DNA of 64,000 nt, taken from the NCBI RefSeq assembly GCF_029543085.1, contig NZ_CP119967.1, positions 4,924,501-4,988,500 on the forward strand, written 5' to 3'. Under the pieces are notes generated by a model. That model did not search any database. It was not told the origin of the DNA and worked only from the letters and a program-made list of their open reading frames with translations. Origin of the DNA: Pseudomonas sp. A34-9. Its GTDB lineage: Bacteria; Pseudomonadota; Gammaproteobacteria; Pseudomonadales; Pseudomonadaceae. Positions 42,248 to 52,032 of this stretch are shown in pieces. Numbering within the stretch: the first letter of the stretch is position 1; every line of letters starts with the position of its first letter. Made by a program: the position numbers and the translations under genes.

Positions 42248-42819
42248 AACACGGTGATCAGGTATTTGTCGTAGCCCGCCACGCCGATCTGCGATGACAG
42301 TGCAAAGGTGTCGACGCCGATCGTCAGGTTGCCGAAGAAACCGTCCTCCGGGCCATCGTCCGTGATCGGGCGTAACGCCAGCCGAACGGCATCGTTATCG
42401 ACGGCTGTGCAATTGCAGACACCGGGCAAATGCAGGCGCCCTGCCCAGGCCTCTTGGTACAACTGCGGCTGTTGATCGTCATTGGCGATGGCGACGCTCA
42501 GAGCGATGCACGAAAAGGCAGTTTGCCGATCCGGGTAAAGGCTGGTGAAACGAACGATGCCTTTACTGTCGGTCGACTGACTGCCGCACAGTGTGTCGGT
42601 GCCGATGTGCTGCTCGATGCGGACCACGGCGCCGCTGACCGGCTCGCCGGTCATGGCATCGACCAAGGCCAGCCGCAATAGAAGAGGCAAGCCTTCGATG
42701 CCCGCACTGATGTTGCGCACCTTGCCCTTGCTGTTGTGCCAATCGAAACTGCCAACCACGGGCAACTGCCGCGGGCGCACAGCGTTGATTGATAAAGCGA
42801 CAGATTGATGGTCGTCCAT
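42244..42819 (-). CDS. Intradiol-dioxygenase-fold protein lacking the iron ligands
   Basis: A 191-residue protein with the beta-sandwich core of intradiol ring-cleavage dioxygenases: LLLRLALVDAMTGEPVSGAV, VRIEQH, then TDSKGIVRFTSLYPDR. In active enzymes the region after this carries W-Y-x-G-R and H-x-H iron ligands. Here it reads RQTAFSCIALSVA, so the tyrosine and both histidines are absent and ring cleavage is unlikely. It may be a binding or structural relative. There is no signal peptide. Its start has GAGAGAACGCCTC upstream. It converges tail-to-tail with the aminotransferase, with stops overlapping by 2-4 bases. Confidence 0.72.
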   Translation of the reverse strand: MDDHQSVALSINAVRPRQLPVVGSFDWHNSKGKVRNISAGIEGLPLLLRLALVDAMTGEPVSGAVVRIEQHIGTDTLCGSQSTDSKGIVRFTSLYPDRQTAFSCIALSVAIANDDQQPQLYQEAWAGRLHLPGVCNCTAVDNDAVRLALRPITDDGPEDGFFGNLTIGVDTFALSSQIGVAGYDKYLITVF

Positions 42820-42909
42820 GAGGCGTTCTCTCTTCCGTAAGATGAACGCAGATTAGCGCCACGCAAACGCGGCTGTGCGGTAACTATGTATCGCGTCGTA
42901 ACGGTGACG

Positions 42910-42997
42910 ATGCAGGTGCTGCCGAAGGCTGTGATCTTTTGATGTTGGCGCTCAAGAGTAAGGTCAAAAGATCGCCGCCTCTTTTTTACTCGACAGC
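42910..42997. repeat. Degenerate REP pair
   Basis: GTGCTGCCGAAGGCTGTGATC on the left pairs poorly with GATCGCCGCCTCTTTTTTAC and TCGACAGCTTCTGC on the right. It is a decayed member of the GTAGGAGCTGCCG family. Confidence 0.7.
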
Positions 42998-43029
42998 TTC
43001 TGCATAGCGTCTACACAGCCATTTTCAGG

Positions 43030-43064
43030 CAAAAAAAAACGGTGCACCGACCAAGCGCACCGTA
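43030..43064 (-). terminator. Terminator of the zwf-pgl-eda operon
   Basis: ACGGTGC and GCGCACCGT pair around a 9-base loop. The A9 run at 43031-43039 reads as T9 on the minus strand immediately after the stem. Confidence 0.92.
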
Positions 43065-43100
43065 AAGCCGTAGAACACACAACGAAGTGTCTGGTAACAA

Positions 43101-43766
43101 TCAGTCCAGCAGCGCCAAGGCCTCGGCGGTGCATTCCTGAATACGGGCCCAGTCGCCGTTCTTGATCCACTCCGGATCGAGCATCCAGCTACCGCCCACG
43201 CACATGACGTTTTTCAATGCCATGTAGCTCTTGATGTTGGCCGGGCCGACGCCGCCAGTCGGGCAGAATTTCACTTCGCCGAACGGGCCGCCGAGGGCCT
43301 TGATTGCCGCCACGCCACCGCTGACTTCAGCCGGGAACAGCTTGAAGCGGCGATAACCCAGACCGTAGCCTTCCATGATGCCGGAGGCGTTGCTGATGCC
43401 CGGCAACAGCGGAATCGGGCTGTCGACGCTGGCTTCGAGCAGGTCACGGGTGATGCCCGGGGTGACGATGAATTGCGAGCCAGCGGCTTCGGCAGCCGCG
43501 AGCATGTTGCGATCGAGTACGGTGCCGGCACCGGTCATCAGTTCCGGACGCTGCTCGCGCAGGATCTGGATCGCCTTGAGGCCGAATTGCGAACGCAGGG
43601 TCACTTCCAGCGCGGTCAGACCACCGGCGGCCAGGGCGTCGGCCAATGGCAGCACGTCCTGCTCGCGAGCGATGGTGATCACCGGCAGGATCCGCGCCTT
43701 GGCGCAGAGGCTGTCGATCAGGGCAACTTTGTCCGCCATGGAAACGGTCGGGGATGGGGTTGTCAT
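43101..43766 (-). CDS. eda: KDPG aldolase (2-keto-3-deoxy-6-phosphogluconate aldolase)
   Basis: A 221-residue class I aldolase that splits KDPG into pyruvate and glyceraldehyde-3-phosphate, the last step of the Entner-Doudoroff route. The Schiff-base lysine is Lys142 in GYRRFKLFPAE. The catalytic glutamate is in TALEVTLRS (Glu54), and GAGTVLD and FCPTGGV bind substrate and phosphate. The start at 43766 has AAGGAA upstream; the frame is open further but unsupported. It is third in the zwf-pgl-eda operon, 17 bases after the pgl stop. Confidence 0.96.
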   Translation of the reverse strand: MTTPSPTVSMADKVALIDSLCAKARILPVITIAREQDVLPLADALAAGGLTALEVTLRSQFGLKAIQILREQRPELMTGAGTVLDRNMLAAAEAAGSQFIVTPGITRDLLEASVDSPIPLLPGISNASGIMEGYGLGYRRFKLFPAEVSGGVAAIKALGGPFGEVKFCPTGGVGPANIKSYMALKNVMCVGGSWMLDPEWIKNGDWARIQECTAEALALLD

Positions 43767-43783
43767 AGCGGCTGTTCCTTGGC

Positions 43784-44483
43784 TCATGGGCACCAGTAAA
43801 TCTCTAACGTAGGTTGCAGAAACGCGCGAACCGGCATGGCCGCGACGTCGTCGGATGCCAGTGCGGCATTCAGGGTGGTCAGTTTCGACTGACCGGAAAT
43901 CGACAGAATCTTGTGCTTGGCCGACGCGAGCAGCGCACGGCTCATGGTCAGGCGCTGACGCGGCACGCTCGGTGCCAGCATCGGCCAGCAACGGCGAGTG
44001 CCATCGGTTTGCAGCGCTTCGGTGAGATTCGGGCTGTCGGGGAACAACGACGCGGTGTGGCCGTCATCGCCCATGCCCAGCACCAGTACGTCAATCGGCG
44101 GCAATTCGGCAAGCAAGCGGTCAGCCTGTTCAGCCGCTTGTTCAACGTTGGCCGCTGCGCTGTAAAGGCTGAGGAACTGCGCTTTCGCCGCCGGACCTTT
44201 GAGCAGGTATTGCTTGAGCAGGCCGGCGTTGCTGTCGGCGTGTTCAACCGGTACCCAGCGCTCGTCGGCGAGGGTCACGATGACCTTCGACCAATCCAGT
44301 TCCTGCTTGGCCAGGTGCTGGAAAAACGCTACCGGGCTACGGCCGCCGGACACCACCAGCACCGCGTTGCCGCGTGCTGCGATGGCATCACTCAGTTGCT
44401 TGGCCACATTCAGCGCCAGACCTTCGGCCAACAGCACCGGACTCTTGAACTCGTGGGCATTTACGCCCGTGGGCAGTTGCACA

Positions 44484-44497
<14 letters not shown>
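43784..44497 (-). CDS. pgl: 6-phosphogluconolactonase
   Basis: A 237-residue Pgl of the glucosamine-6-phosphate isomerase fold. The landmarks [36 protein letters not shown] and [20 protein letters not shown] are all present, with the catalytic His in the last. It hydrolyses 6-phosphogluconolactone to 6-phosphogluconate. Its start lies inside the end of zwf (14-base overlap), so translation is coupled. Length is normal. Confidence 0.95.
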
Positions 44498-45950
<1,453 letters not shown>

Positions 45951-45956
45951 GATGTT

Positions 45957-45964
45957 TGTTCTTT
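45957..45964 (-). promoter_or_regulatory. Crc/Hfq-type motif in the zwf leader
   Basis: On the coding strand AAGAACAA fits AANAANAA and lies 7 bases before the zwf ATG, over the expected ribosome site. Confidence 0.6.
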
Positions 45965-46010
45965 TATCAAGTTAAGCTACAAATACCTTTTTTCAAGGCA
46001 TCACTCAAGG

Positions 46011-46039
46011 GAAAATGTAGTAATAACCACAACATTTTC
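46011..46039. promoter_or_regulatory. Candidate HexR operator in the zwf/hexR promoter
   Basis: The perfect 8-bp inverted repeat GAAAATGT / ACATTTTC encloses TGTAGTAATAACCACAA, which carries TGTA and ACAA half-sites like the HexR pattern. It is centred about 75 bp upstream of zwf. Confidence 0.6.
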
Positions 46040-46167
46040 GCAAAATACAGATTCCGAGTGGTGGTCGGTCGGAGCCATCAGTAGGATAGGCCACCGTTAC
46101 GGGCCATATCAAAGGCCCAATTTGCATAGCCCGGCGCACCTTTGCGCAGGTGAATTAGGAATTCCAT

Positions 46168-47037
46168 ATGGACCGCGTGCGAAATTTACTGGAACAGATC
46201 CAGAGTCGCCTTGAAGACCTGAACAAGGCCGAACGCAAAGTCGCCGAGGTGATCCTGCTCAACCCGCAGCAGGCCACCCGCTTCAGCATCGCCGCCCTCG
46301 CCCAGGCAGCCTCGGTGAGCGAGCCGACGGTCAACCGTTTCTGCCGTTCGTTCGGTGTCAGCGGCTATCCCGAACTCAAGCTGCAACTGGCGCAGAGCCT
46401 GGCCAGCGGCGCGGCGTATGTCAGTCGCGCGGTCGAGGCCGATGACAATCCCGAGGCGTACACACAGAAGATTTTCGGCAGCGCCATCGCGTCGCTGGAC
46501 AGTGCTTGCCAGGCGCTCGATCCGAACCTGATCAGCCGCGCTGTCGACCTGTTGATTCAGGCGCGGCAGATCCACTTCTTCGGCCTCGGCGCTTCGGCAC
46601 CGGTGGCGCTGGATGCGCAGCACAAGTTCTTCCGCTTCAACCTCGCCGTCACCGCGCACGCCGATGTGTTGATGCAGCGAATGATTGCTTCGGTGGCGCA
46701 CACCGGTGAGCTATTCGTGATTATTTCCTACACCGGCCGTACCCGTGAACTGGTGGAAGTGGCGCGCATTGCTCGCGAGAATGGCGCTTCGGTGCTGGGT
46801 CTGACGGCGGAAAATTCGCCGCTGGCCAAGGCGAGTACCTTGAGCCTGAACATTCCGCTGCCGGAAGACACCGACATTTATATGCCGATGACGTCGCGGA
46901 TCATTCAGTTGACGGTGCTGGATGTGTTGGCGACCGGGATGACCTTGCGTCGCGGGGTGGATTTCCAGCCGCATCTGCGCAAGATCAAAGAGAGCTTGAA
47001 TGCCAGCCGGTATCCGGTTGGGGATGAATTCAACTAA
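46168..47037 (+). CDS. hexR: RpiR-family repressor HexR
   Basis: A 289-residue regulator. The RpiR helix-turn-helix domain covers ~1-77 ([20 protein letters not shown], then [13 protein letters not shown]). A SIS sugar-phosphate-binding domain covers ~125-260 ([20 protein letters not shown], then [20 protein letters not shown]). HexR represses zwf-pgl-eda and edd/gap in pseudomonads and releases DNA on binding KDPG. The position next to zwf and the operator-like sites at 46.0 and 61.3-61.4 kb fit that role. It is followed by a repeat element. Confidence 0.95.
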   Translation: MDRVRNLLEQIQSRLEDLNKAERKVAEVILLNPQQATRFSIAALAQAASVSEPTVNRFCRSFGVSGYPELKLQLAQSLASGAAYVSRAVEADDNPEAYTQKIFGSAIASLDSACQALDPNLISRAVDLLIQARQIHFFGLGASAPVALDAQHKFFRFNLAVTAHADVLMQRMIASVAHTGELFVIISYTGRTRELVEVARIARENGASVLGLTAENSPLAKASTLSLNIPLPEDTDIYMPMTSRIIQLTVLDVLATGMTLRRGVDFQPHLRKIKESLNASRYPVGDEFN

Positions 47038-47049
47038 AGATCAGAAGCA

Positions 47050-47226
47050 CCCTCACCCCAGCCCTCTCCCGGAGGGAGAGGGAGCCGACCGAGGTGTCTT
47101 GCGCGGTACATCGACCTGAAACACCGAGTCGATTATGGATTCACCGACATTCGTTCAGGTCGGTGAATCTCTCGAATATCCCCGATTCGGTCCCCTCTCC
47201 CTCCGGGAGAGGGCTAGGGTGAGGGG
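47050..47226. repeat. Long nested inverted-repeat element, copy 5
   Basis: CCCTCACCCCAGCCCTCTCC and GGGAGAGGGCTAGGGTGAGG are the outer arms. The inner arms are CGACCTGAAACACCGAGTCG and TTCAGGTCGGTGAATC. It lies between the convergent hexR and mutarotase genes. Confidence 0.92.
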
Positions 47227-47246
47227 CTACGAGGTGAGTGACACAC

Positions 47247-48101
47247 TCAAGCCGCCGCCCACGCCTGCAAACTCAAATGCGCCTTCTCCCCCGGCGCCAG
47301 ATGCAAGCTGTCAGTCCCACCCGCCGCCGCTTCCACACAGACAAACTCGGAAATCTCATCCCACGTCACGCCCAACAACGGCCGCGCTCCCGGATGCCAC
47401 ACCACCGTGTCCGCGCTGTCACCGGTATCGATGCACAACTCGCGCTGCCAGGCGTGATCCTTGAGCTGCAATTCGCCGTCATGCTGGAATACCCGCTGAC
47501 AGCCGCCATCGACCCGCAACTCGCCTTCCTGCTGGCAAACCTGCCGATTCAACTGGTCATAACCCTGCGCACCTTCGAGCCCAGACAGCGCTATCTCGCC
47601 GACATCGCCAATACGCCAGTAAGCATGCAAAGCCTGGCTCAACTGGCAAGGCATGTCGTCCTGATGCTCGGTGCTCAGGCGTAACTCCATGCGTTCGCCC
47701 AGATGTGCATGCAGATCAACCTGCCAGTCGCACAGCTGCAATTGCCAGTGCAGGCGCACGCCGTCGTCAGCGGTGCTGCTGTCGAGCAACTTCCAGTCGA
47801 GCAGCCGCGCCCAACCATGGGACGGCCAGGCGTTTTCGCTCGGATGACGGCCATACCACGGCCAGCACACCGGCACGCCACCGCGAATGGCACCCACGTG
47901 CGGCCACTTCGCCGCACACCACAACCACGGCTTTTGCCCACGCGGCTGAAAATGCAGCAACTGCGCGCCCTGACGACTGAACACCGCCTGACACAGCGGG
48001 TGATCGATCACCAACACGTCGCGCATCTGATAGCGCTCCCAGGCGAACACCGGTTGTTCACGCAGGGATTTGAAGAAGCGTTGTAGCGGATGCTCATGCA
48101 T
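47247..48101 (-). CDS. D-hexose-6-phosphate mutarotase (YeaD-like)
   Basis: A 284-residue aldose-1-epimerase-like beta-sandwich protein. The segments LLHFQPRGQKPWLWCAAK, GVPVCWPWYGRH and WDEISEFVCVEAAAG are characteristic of YeaD-type glucose-6-phosphate 1-epimerases. The enzyme would interconvert alpha and beta glucose-6-phosphate ahead of Zwf. It is part of the glucose cluster, downstream of oprB on the same strand and separated from it by a repeat-like element. AGGA precedes the start. Confidence 0.9.
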   Translation of the reverse strand: MHEHPLQRFFKSLREQPVFAWERYQMRDVLVIDHPLCQAVFSRQGAQLLHFQPRGQKPWLWCAAKWPHVGAIRGGVPVCWPWYGRHPSENAWPSHGWARLLDWKLLDSSTADDGVRLHWQLQLCDWQVDLHAHLGERMELRLSTEHQDDMPCQLSQALHAYWRIGDVGEIALSGLEGAQGYDQLNRQVCQQEGELRVDGGCQRVFQHDGELQLKDHAWQRELCIDTGDSADTVVWHPGARPLLGVTWDEISEFVCVEAAAGGTDSLHLAPGEKAHLSLQAWAAA

Positions 48102-48165
48102 TTGCCACGATCCTGAACTCGACTTTCACAGGGCGGCGCTTGCCCCAAAAAAAAGCGGACAGCCT

Positions 48166-48432
48166 AGGGGGCGTTCTCAATTGTTTTTCCCACCGCGCCG
48201 GGTCTGCTGTTGTGCAGGGCAAGGCGCGAGAAGCGTAGTTTGGTCATTCCAAATAAGCTTCGAGCAACGCAGCCCTGCACAACAGCAGGCCCGGCCCTTC
48301 GGGTTGTGCCTTAAAGCGAGCCAGGCTGCGTTGCAGGCCTTGGAAAGGGAAAACCATTCCCATCGGCCTGCGCCTTGCCTGGCTCGCTTTAAGGCGACAA
48401 CGCGGCGGGTAAAACAATTGAGAACGCCCCCT
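48166..48432. repeat. 267-bp palindrome-rich element with terminal inverted repeats
   Basis: The outer arms are GGGGGCGTTCTCAATTGTTT (48167 on) and its complement AAACAATTGAGAACGCCCCC (ending near 48432). Inside are two long palindromes. Arms 48198-48220 and 48272-48294 are built on CTGCTGTTGTGCAGGGC, and arms 48309-48326 and 48377-48394 on CCTTAAAGCGAGCCAGGC. GCAACGCAGCC and GGCTGCGTTGC also pair across the two palindromes. No convincing coding frame is seen. It fills the oprB-mutarotase gap. Confidence 0.85.
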
Positions 48433-48480
48433 CGCTGTCCGCAAATATGCGCACATAGAGAGGAGCTTATCGCAGACGCG

Positions 48481-49830
48481 TTAGAACGTAGACTGAATTT
48501 TCAGGCCTGCGACCAAAGCGTTGTCCACTTCATCCACACCGCCCGGATGAGTGATGTATTGCAGGTTAGGACGTACGGTCAGCCAGTTGGTGACATGGAA
48601 GCCGTAGTTGATCTCGTAGTTGTATTCGGTTTCACGAATCGGCGAGAACACCGGGTTGTCGTAGTCCGAGACACCGTTGGAAGCATTCAGCAGTTCGGCG
48701 TTTTTCTTCACGTCATCGTTAACGTGGATACGTGCCGCGCCAATGCCGACGTCATCCTTCGGACGCGCGTCGAACGGGCCTTTGTAGACAAACATTACCG
48801 ACTGGTAGTTGTCGATGAAGTTGGTGTCTTTGTCGTGGAACGTGGCGTTAGCCGCGATGTTCAGACCGCGCGATGCATCACCGTTGTGGCTGGTAAGTTG
48901 CTGTTGCGCGACGAACCAGTAGCCGTGTTTGCTGCTGTGAGTTTTGTAGGCGTCGCCAGTGGTAGCAGCATCGAAGCCGTTGACGTCTTCACGGACGTCG
49001 CTGGCATCAGCGGTGCTCTTGTAGTAACCGACACGGTATTCGCCCGGCAGGCTATTGACCTTCGGCGACCAGACCAACTCGACCGGCAACACAGTACCGG
49101 CGGTGCCGCTGCCGCTGAGTTTGAAGCCGTTGCCATGTTCCAGCTGCGACGGGTTCTGGTTGTACGCACCGATCTGCGCGTAAAGCTCGTCGTTGATGTT
49201 GTATTTGACGCGGATCGCGGCCTGGCTAACCGGCCAGTTGTACCAGATGTTGGTTGCCCAGTTACCCACTTGCGAGCCGCAGAACGCCAGGTTCTGGAAG
49301 TCGCACGGGAAGGTGTTGAAGTCTTCGCCTTCACCGAAGTAACCGGCCTTGACGTCAAGTTTGTTGTCGAAGAACTGGTGCTGAATCCACAACTGGGTCA
49401 GACGCACCATGTGGCCACGGCCATACACTTCTTGCGAGGAGCTCAAGGTGCCGGCACGCGGATCGCCAACGCGGTCGTTGGAGATGTTGTAGCCGTTACG
49501 GTTGGTCAGCTGGATCTTCGCCTGGGTGTTATCCCAGCCCCACAGCTTTTGCAGATCGAGTGCCACGCCCAGACCGAACTGGTCAGCGTAACGCGCGGTC
49601 TTGTCGTCGTTATAGCCACCGTGCAGGTTGCCACCGACTTCCCCAACGTAGTCAGCCTTGATGTCGATACCCTGCTCGATCAGCTTGGTACGCTCGCCAC
49701 CCCAGTCGCCGGTCATCCATTTCGAATCGGAACTGAAGGCATCCGCCGCCATGGCGTTACCGGCCAGCACCAAGGCCGCCGCAGCCGACACTTGGCAGAT
49801 CAACCGGGCATTGACGTGTTTCTTTTTCAT
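48481..49830 (-). CDS. oprB: Carbohydrate-selective porin OprB
   Basis: A 449-residue outer-membrane beta-barrel porin. The signal peptide is ~28 residues (MKKKHVNARLICQVSAAAAL, cleavage after A-M-A). The OprB start WMTGDWGGERTKLIEQGIDI follows, with alternating strands and a terminal phenylalanine (KIQSTF) typical of outer-membrane proteins. It lets glucose cross the outer membrane. The GAGGAT ribosome site is clear, and AATAACAATAAA just upstream is a Crc/Hfq-type motif. It follows gtsD in the transport cluster, separated by a REPIN. Confidence 0.95.
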   Translation of the reverse strand: MKKKHVNARLICQVSAAAALVLAGNAMAADAFSSDSKWMTGDWGGERTKLIEQGIDIKADYVGEVGGNLHGGYNDDKTARYADQFGLGVALDLQKLWGWDNTQAKIQLTNRNGYNISNDRVGDPRAGTLSSSQEVYGRGHMVRLTQLWIQHQFFDNKLDVKAGYFGEGEDFNTFPCDFQNLAFCGSQVGNWATNIWYNWPVSQAAIRVKYNINDELYAQIGAYNQNPSQLEHGNGFKLSGSGTAGTVLPVELVWSPKVNSLPGEYRVGYYKSTADASDVREDVNGFDAATTGDAYKTHSSKHGYWFVAQQQLTSHNGDASRGLNIAANATFHDKDTNFIDNYQSVMFVYKGPFDARPKDDVGIGAARIHVNDDVKKNAELLNASNGVSDYDNPVFSPIRETEYNYEINYGFHVTNWLTVRPNLQYITHPGGVDEVDNALVAGLKIQSTF

Positions 49831-49845
49831 CCCTACATCCTCGTC

Positions 49846-49857
49846 TTTATTGTTATT
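49846..49857 (-). promoter_or_regulatory. Crc/Hfq-type motif in the oprB leader
   Basis: On the coding strand AATAACAATAAA lies a few bases before the GAGGAT ribosome site. Confidence 0.7.
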
Positions 49858-49924
49858 AACTGTTTTTATCTAACGCGGTTTACATAAAGTGCGATGGATT
49901 ACAGGCAATCCACCGCGTGCTCCT

Positions 49925-50016
49925 TTGTGAGAGTGAGCCTGCTCGCGATGGCGGTTTTACATTCAACATCTCTGTCGACTGATACACCGTCATCGCGAGC
50001 AGGCTCGCTCCCACAT
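49925..50016. repeat. REPIN, GTGAGCCTGCTCGCGATGGCG variant
   Basis: GAGTGAGCCTGCTCGCGATG and CATCGCGAGCAGGCTCGCTC are inverted around ~40 bases, between gtsD and oprB. Confidence 0.9.
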
Positions 50017-50023
50017 TTATTTC

Positions 50024-51184
50024 TCAGCGGCCTTTGAACTGCGCCACGTTCGCAGACCGCGCATCGGTCTGTGGTTGCCCGGCAGTGCCGAGGCGCTCGC
50101 CAGTCTTGGCATCGAACAACAACACTTTCGACGGATCGAATTGCAGCGTCAGGTTCTCGCCCACCTGCGGCGCCACGTCCGGCGCCAGACGGCAGCAGAC
50201 TTTGGTGTCATTCAGGTTGACGAACACCAGGGTGTCCGGGCCGGTCGGTTCGGTAACCTGCACTTCGGCACGAATGCTCGGCAGGCCATTGCCCTCGCCG
50301 TTCGCCAGCACAATTTGCTCAGGGCGCAGGCCGAGGATCACTTCGCGATCTTCGAGGCCGGCGTCCTGCATGCTCATCGGCAGCTCACAACGCGCCTGGC
50401 CGCTGTCGAGCAGTGCCAGCAGACGACCGTCCTTGCGTTGCAGGCGCAGCGGAATGAAGTTCATCGGTGGCGAACCGATGAAGCTCGCCACGAACAGGTT
50501 GGCCGGGTCGTTGTAGATCTCTTTCGGCGTGCCGAACTGCTGGATGATGCCGTCCTTCATCACCGCCACCTTGTCGCCCAGGGTCATCGCTTCGATCTGG
50601 TCGTGGGTCACGTAGACCGTGGTGGTTTTCAGGCGCTGGTGCATCAGTTTCATTTCGGTGCGCATCTCGACGCGCAGCTTGGCGTCGAGGTTGGACAGCG
50701 GTTCGTCGAACAGATAAATCTTCGGTCGACGCGCCAGCGCACGGCCCATCGCCACACGCTGTTGTTGACCACCGGAAAGCTGACCCGGCTTGCGATTCAG
50801 CAGGTGTTCGATTTGCAGCAGTTTGGCCACGCGCGCGACTTCTTCGTCGATCGCCGACTGCGGCATCTTGCGAATCTTCAGGCCGAACTCGATGTTCTCG
50901 CGCACGCTCATGGTCGGGTACAGCGCGTAGGACTGGAACACCATGGCGATGTCGCGATCCTTCGGGCTCATACCGCTGACGTCCTGGTCACCGATCATGA
51001 TCGCGCCGCCGGTGATGGTTTCCAGACCGGCGATGCAGTTCATCAACGTCGATTTGCCGCAGCCCGACGGGCCGACGAGGATCAGAAACTCACCGTCCTT
51101 GATCGACAGTTCAATGTTCTTCAGGGTGTCCGGCAGGCCGGCACCGTAGGTCTTGTTTACGTTGCGAAGTTCGAGCGTTGCCAT
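50024..51184 (-). CDS. gtsD: Glucose ABC transporter ATP-binding protein GtsD
   Basis: A 386-residue MalK/UgpC-type ATPase. Walker A GPSGCGKST is at 38-46, signature LSGGQ at 136-140, and Walker B with the catalytic Glu at 156-161 (IYLFDE). A C-terminal regulatory OB domain follows (~240-370). It powers glucose import through GtsB/GtsC. It follows gtsC with a 2-base gap, indicating one transcript. Confidence 0.95.
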   Translation of the reverse strand: MATLELRNVNKTYGAGLPDTLKNIELSIKDGEFLILVGPSGCGKSTLMNCIAGLETITGGAIMIGDQDVSGMSPKDRDIAMVFQSYALYPTMSVRENIEFGLKIRKMPQSAIDEEVARVAKLLQIEHLLNRKPGQLSGGQQQRVAMGRALARRPKIYLFDEPLSNLDAKLRVEMRTEMKLMHQRLKTTTVYVTHDQIEAMTLGDKVAVMKDGIIQQFGTPKEIYNDPANLFVASFIGSPPMNFIPLRLQRKDGRLLALLDSGQARCELPMSMQDAGLEDREVILGLRPEQIVLANGEGNGLPSIRAEVQVTEPTGPDTLVFVNLNDTKVCCRLAPDVAPQVGENLTLQFDPSKVLLFDAKTGERLGTAGQPQTDARSANVAQFKGR

Positions 51185-51186
51185 GA

Positions 51187-52032
51187 TTACCCCTTGACTG
51201 CGCCGGCCGTCAGCCCGCGCACGAAATACTTGCCTGCGACCACATAGACCAGCAGGGTCGGCAGGCCGGCGATCATCGCCGCTGCCATATCAACGTTGTA
51301 TTCCTTGGCGCCGGTGCTGGTGTTGACCAGGTTGTTCAGCGCTACCGTAATCGGCTGCGAATCTCCGCTGGAGAACACCACGCCGAACAGGAAGTCGTTC
51401 CAGATCTGGGTGAACTGCCAGATCAGGCAGACCATGATGATCGGCGTCGACATCGGCAGAATGATCCGGCGGAAAATCGTGAAGAAACCCGCACCATCCA
51501 GGCGTGCGGCTTTCACTAGCGCATCGGGAATGCTCACGTAGTAGTTACGGAAGAACAGCGTGGTGAACGCCAGACCGTAAACCACGTGGATAAACACCAG
51601 ACCGGTGGTGGTGCTCGCCAGGCCCATTTTGCCGAGGGTGAACGAGGCCGGCAGCAGCACGGTCTGGAACGGCAGAAAGCAGCCGAACAACAGCAGACCG
51701 AAGAACAACTGCGAACCGCGGAAGCGCCAGAACGACAGCACATAACCATTCAACGCGCCGATGGCGGTGGAGATGACCACAGCTGGAACGGTGATCTTGA
51801 TCGAGTTCCAGAAGTAACCGTCGACCGTGGCCCAGGCCTTGACCCAACCGATGCCGCTGACCACGGTCGGCCAGCTCAACAGGTTGCCGGTGCTGATGTC
51901 TTCCGGGGTCTTGAAGCTGGTCAGCAACATGACCACCAGCGGTACCAGATAAAGCAGTACGGCGAGGATCAGCACCGCGTAGATCGCGATGCGACTCAGG
52001 CTGATAGCAGGTTTGGCAGCGAGACTAGTCAT
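51187..52032 (-). CDS. gtsC: Glucose ABC transporter permease GtsC
   Basis: A 281-residue inner-membrane permease of the MalG-like CUT1 type with six helices. The cytoplasmic EAA-loop that docks on the ATPase reads VSIPDALVKAARLDGAGFFTIF, then RRIILPMSTPII. It pairs with GtsB to form the channel. Its start overlaps the gtsB end by 8 bases. Confidence 0.95.
   Translation of the reverse strand: MTSLAAKPAISLSRIAIYAVLILAVLLYLVPLVVMLLTSFKTPEDISTGNLLSWPTVVSGIGWVKAWATVDGYFWNSIKITVPAVVISTAIGALNGYVLSFWRFRGSQLFFGLLLFGCFLPFQTVLLPASFTLGKMGLASTTTGLVFIHVVYGLAFTTLFFRNYYVSIPDALVKAARLDGAGFFTIFRRIILPMSTPIIMVCLIWQFTQIWNDFLFGVVFSSGDSQPITVALNNLVNTSTGAKEYNVDMAAAMIAGLPTLLVYVVAGKYFVRGLTAGAVKG

Noticed and set aside
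48244..48456. A 70-codon minus-strand frame inside the palindromic element
   Set aside because: It follows the inverted repeats of the element, has no ribosome site and is better explained as structured non-coding DNA.
48070..49887. A 605-codon open frame on the plus strand
   Set aside because: It is antisense to oprB, which has a signal peptide, porin motifs and a ribosome site. High GC at third positions makes long antisense frames common here.
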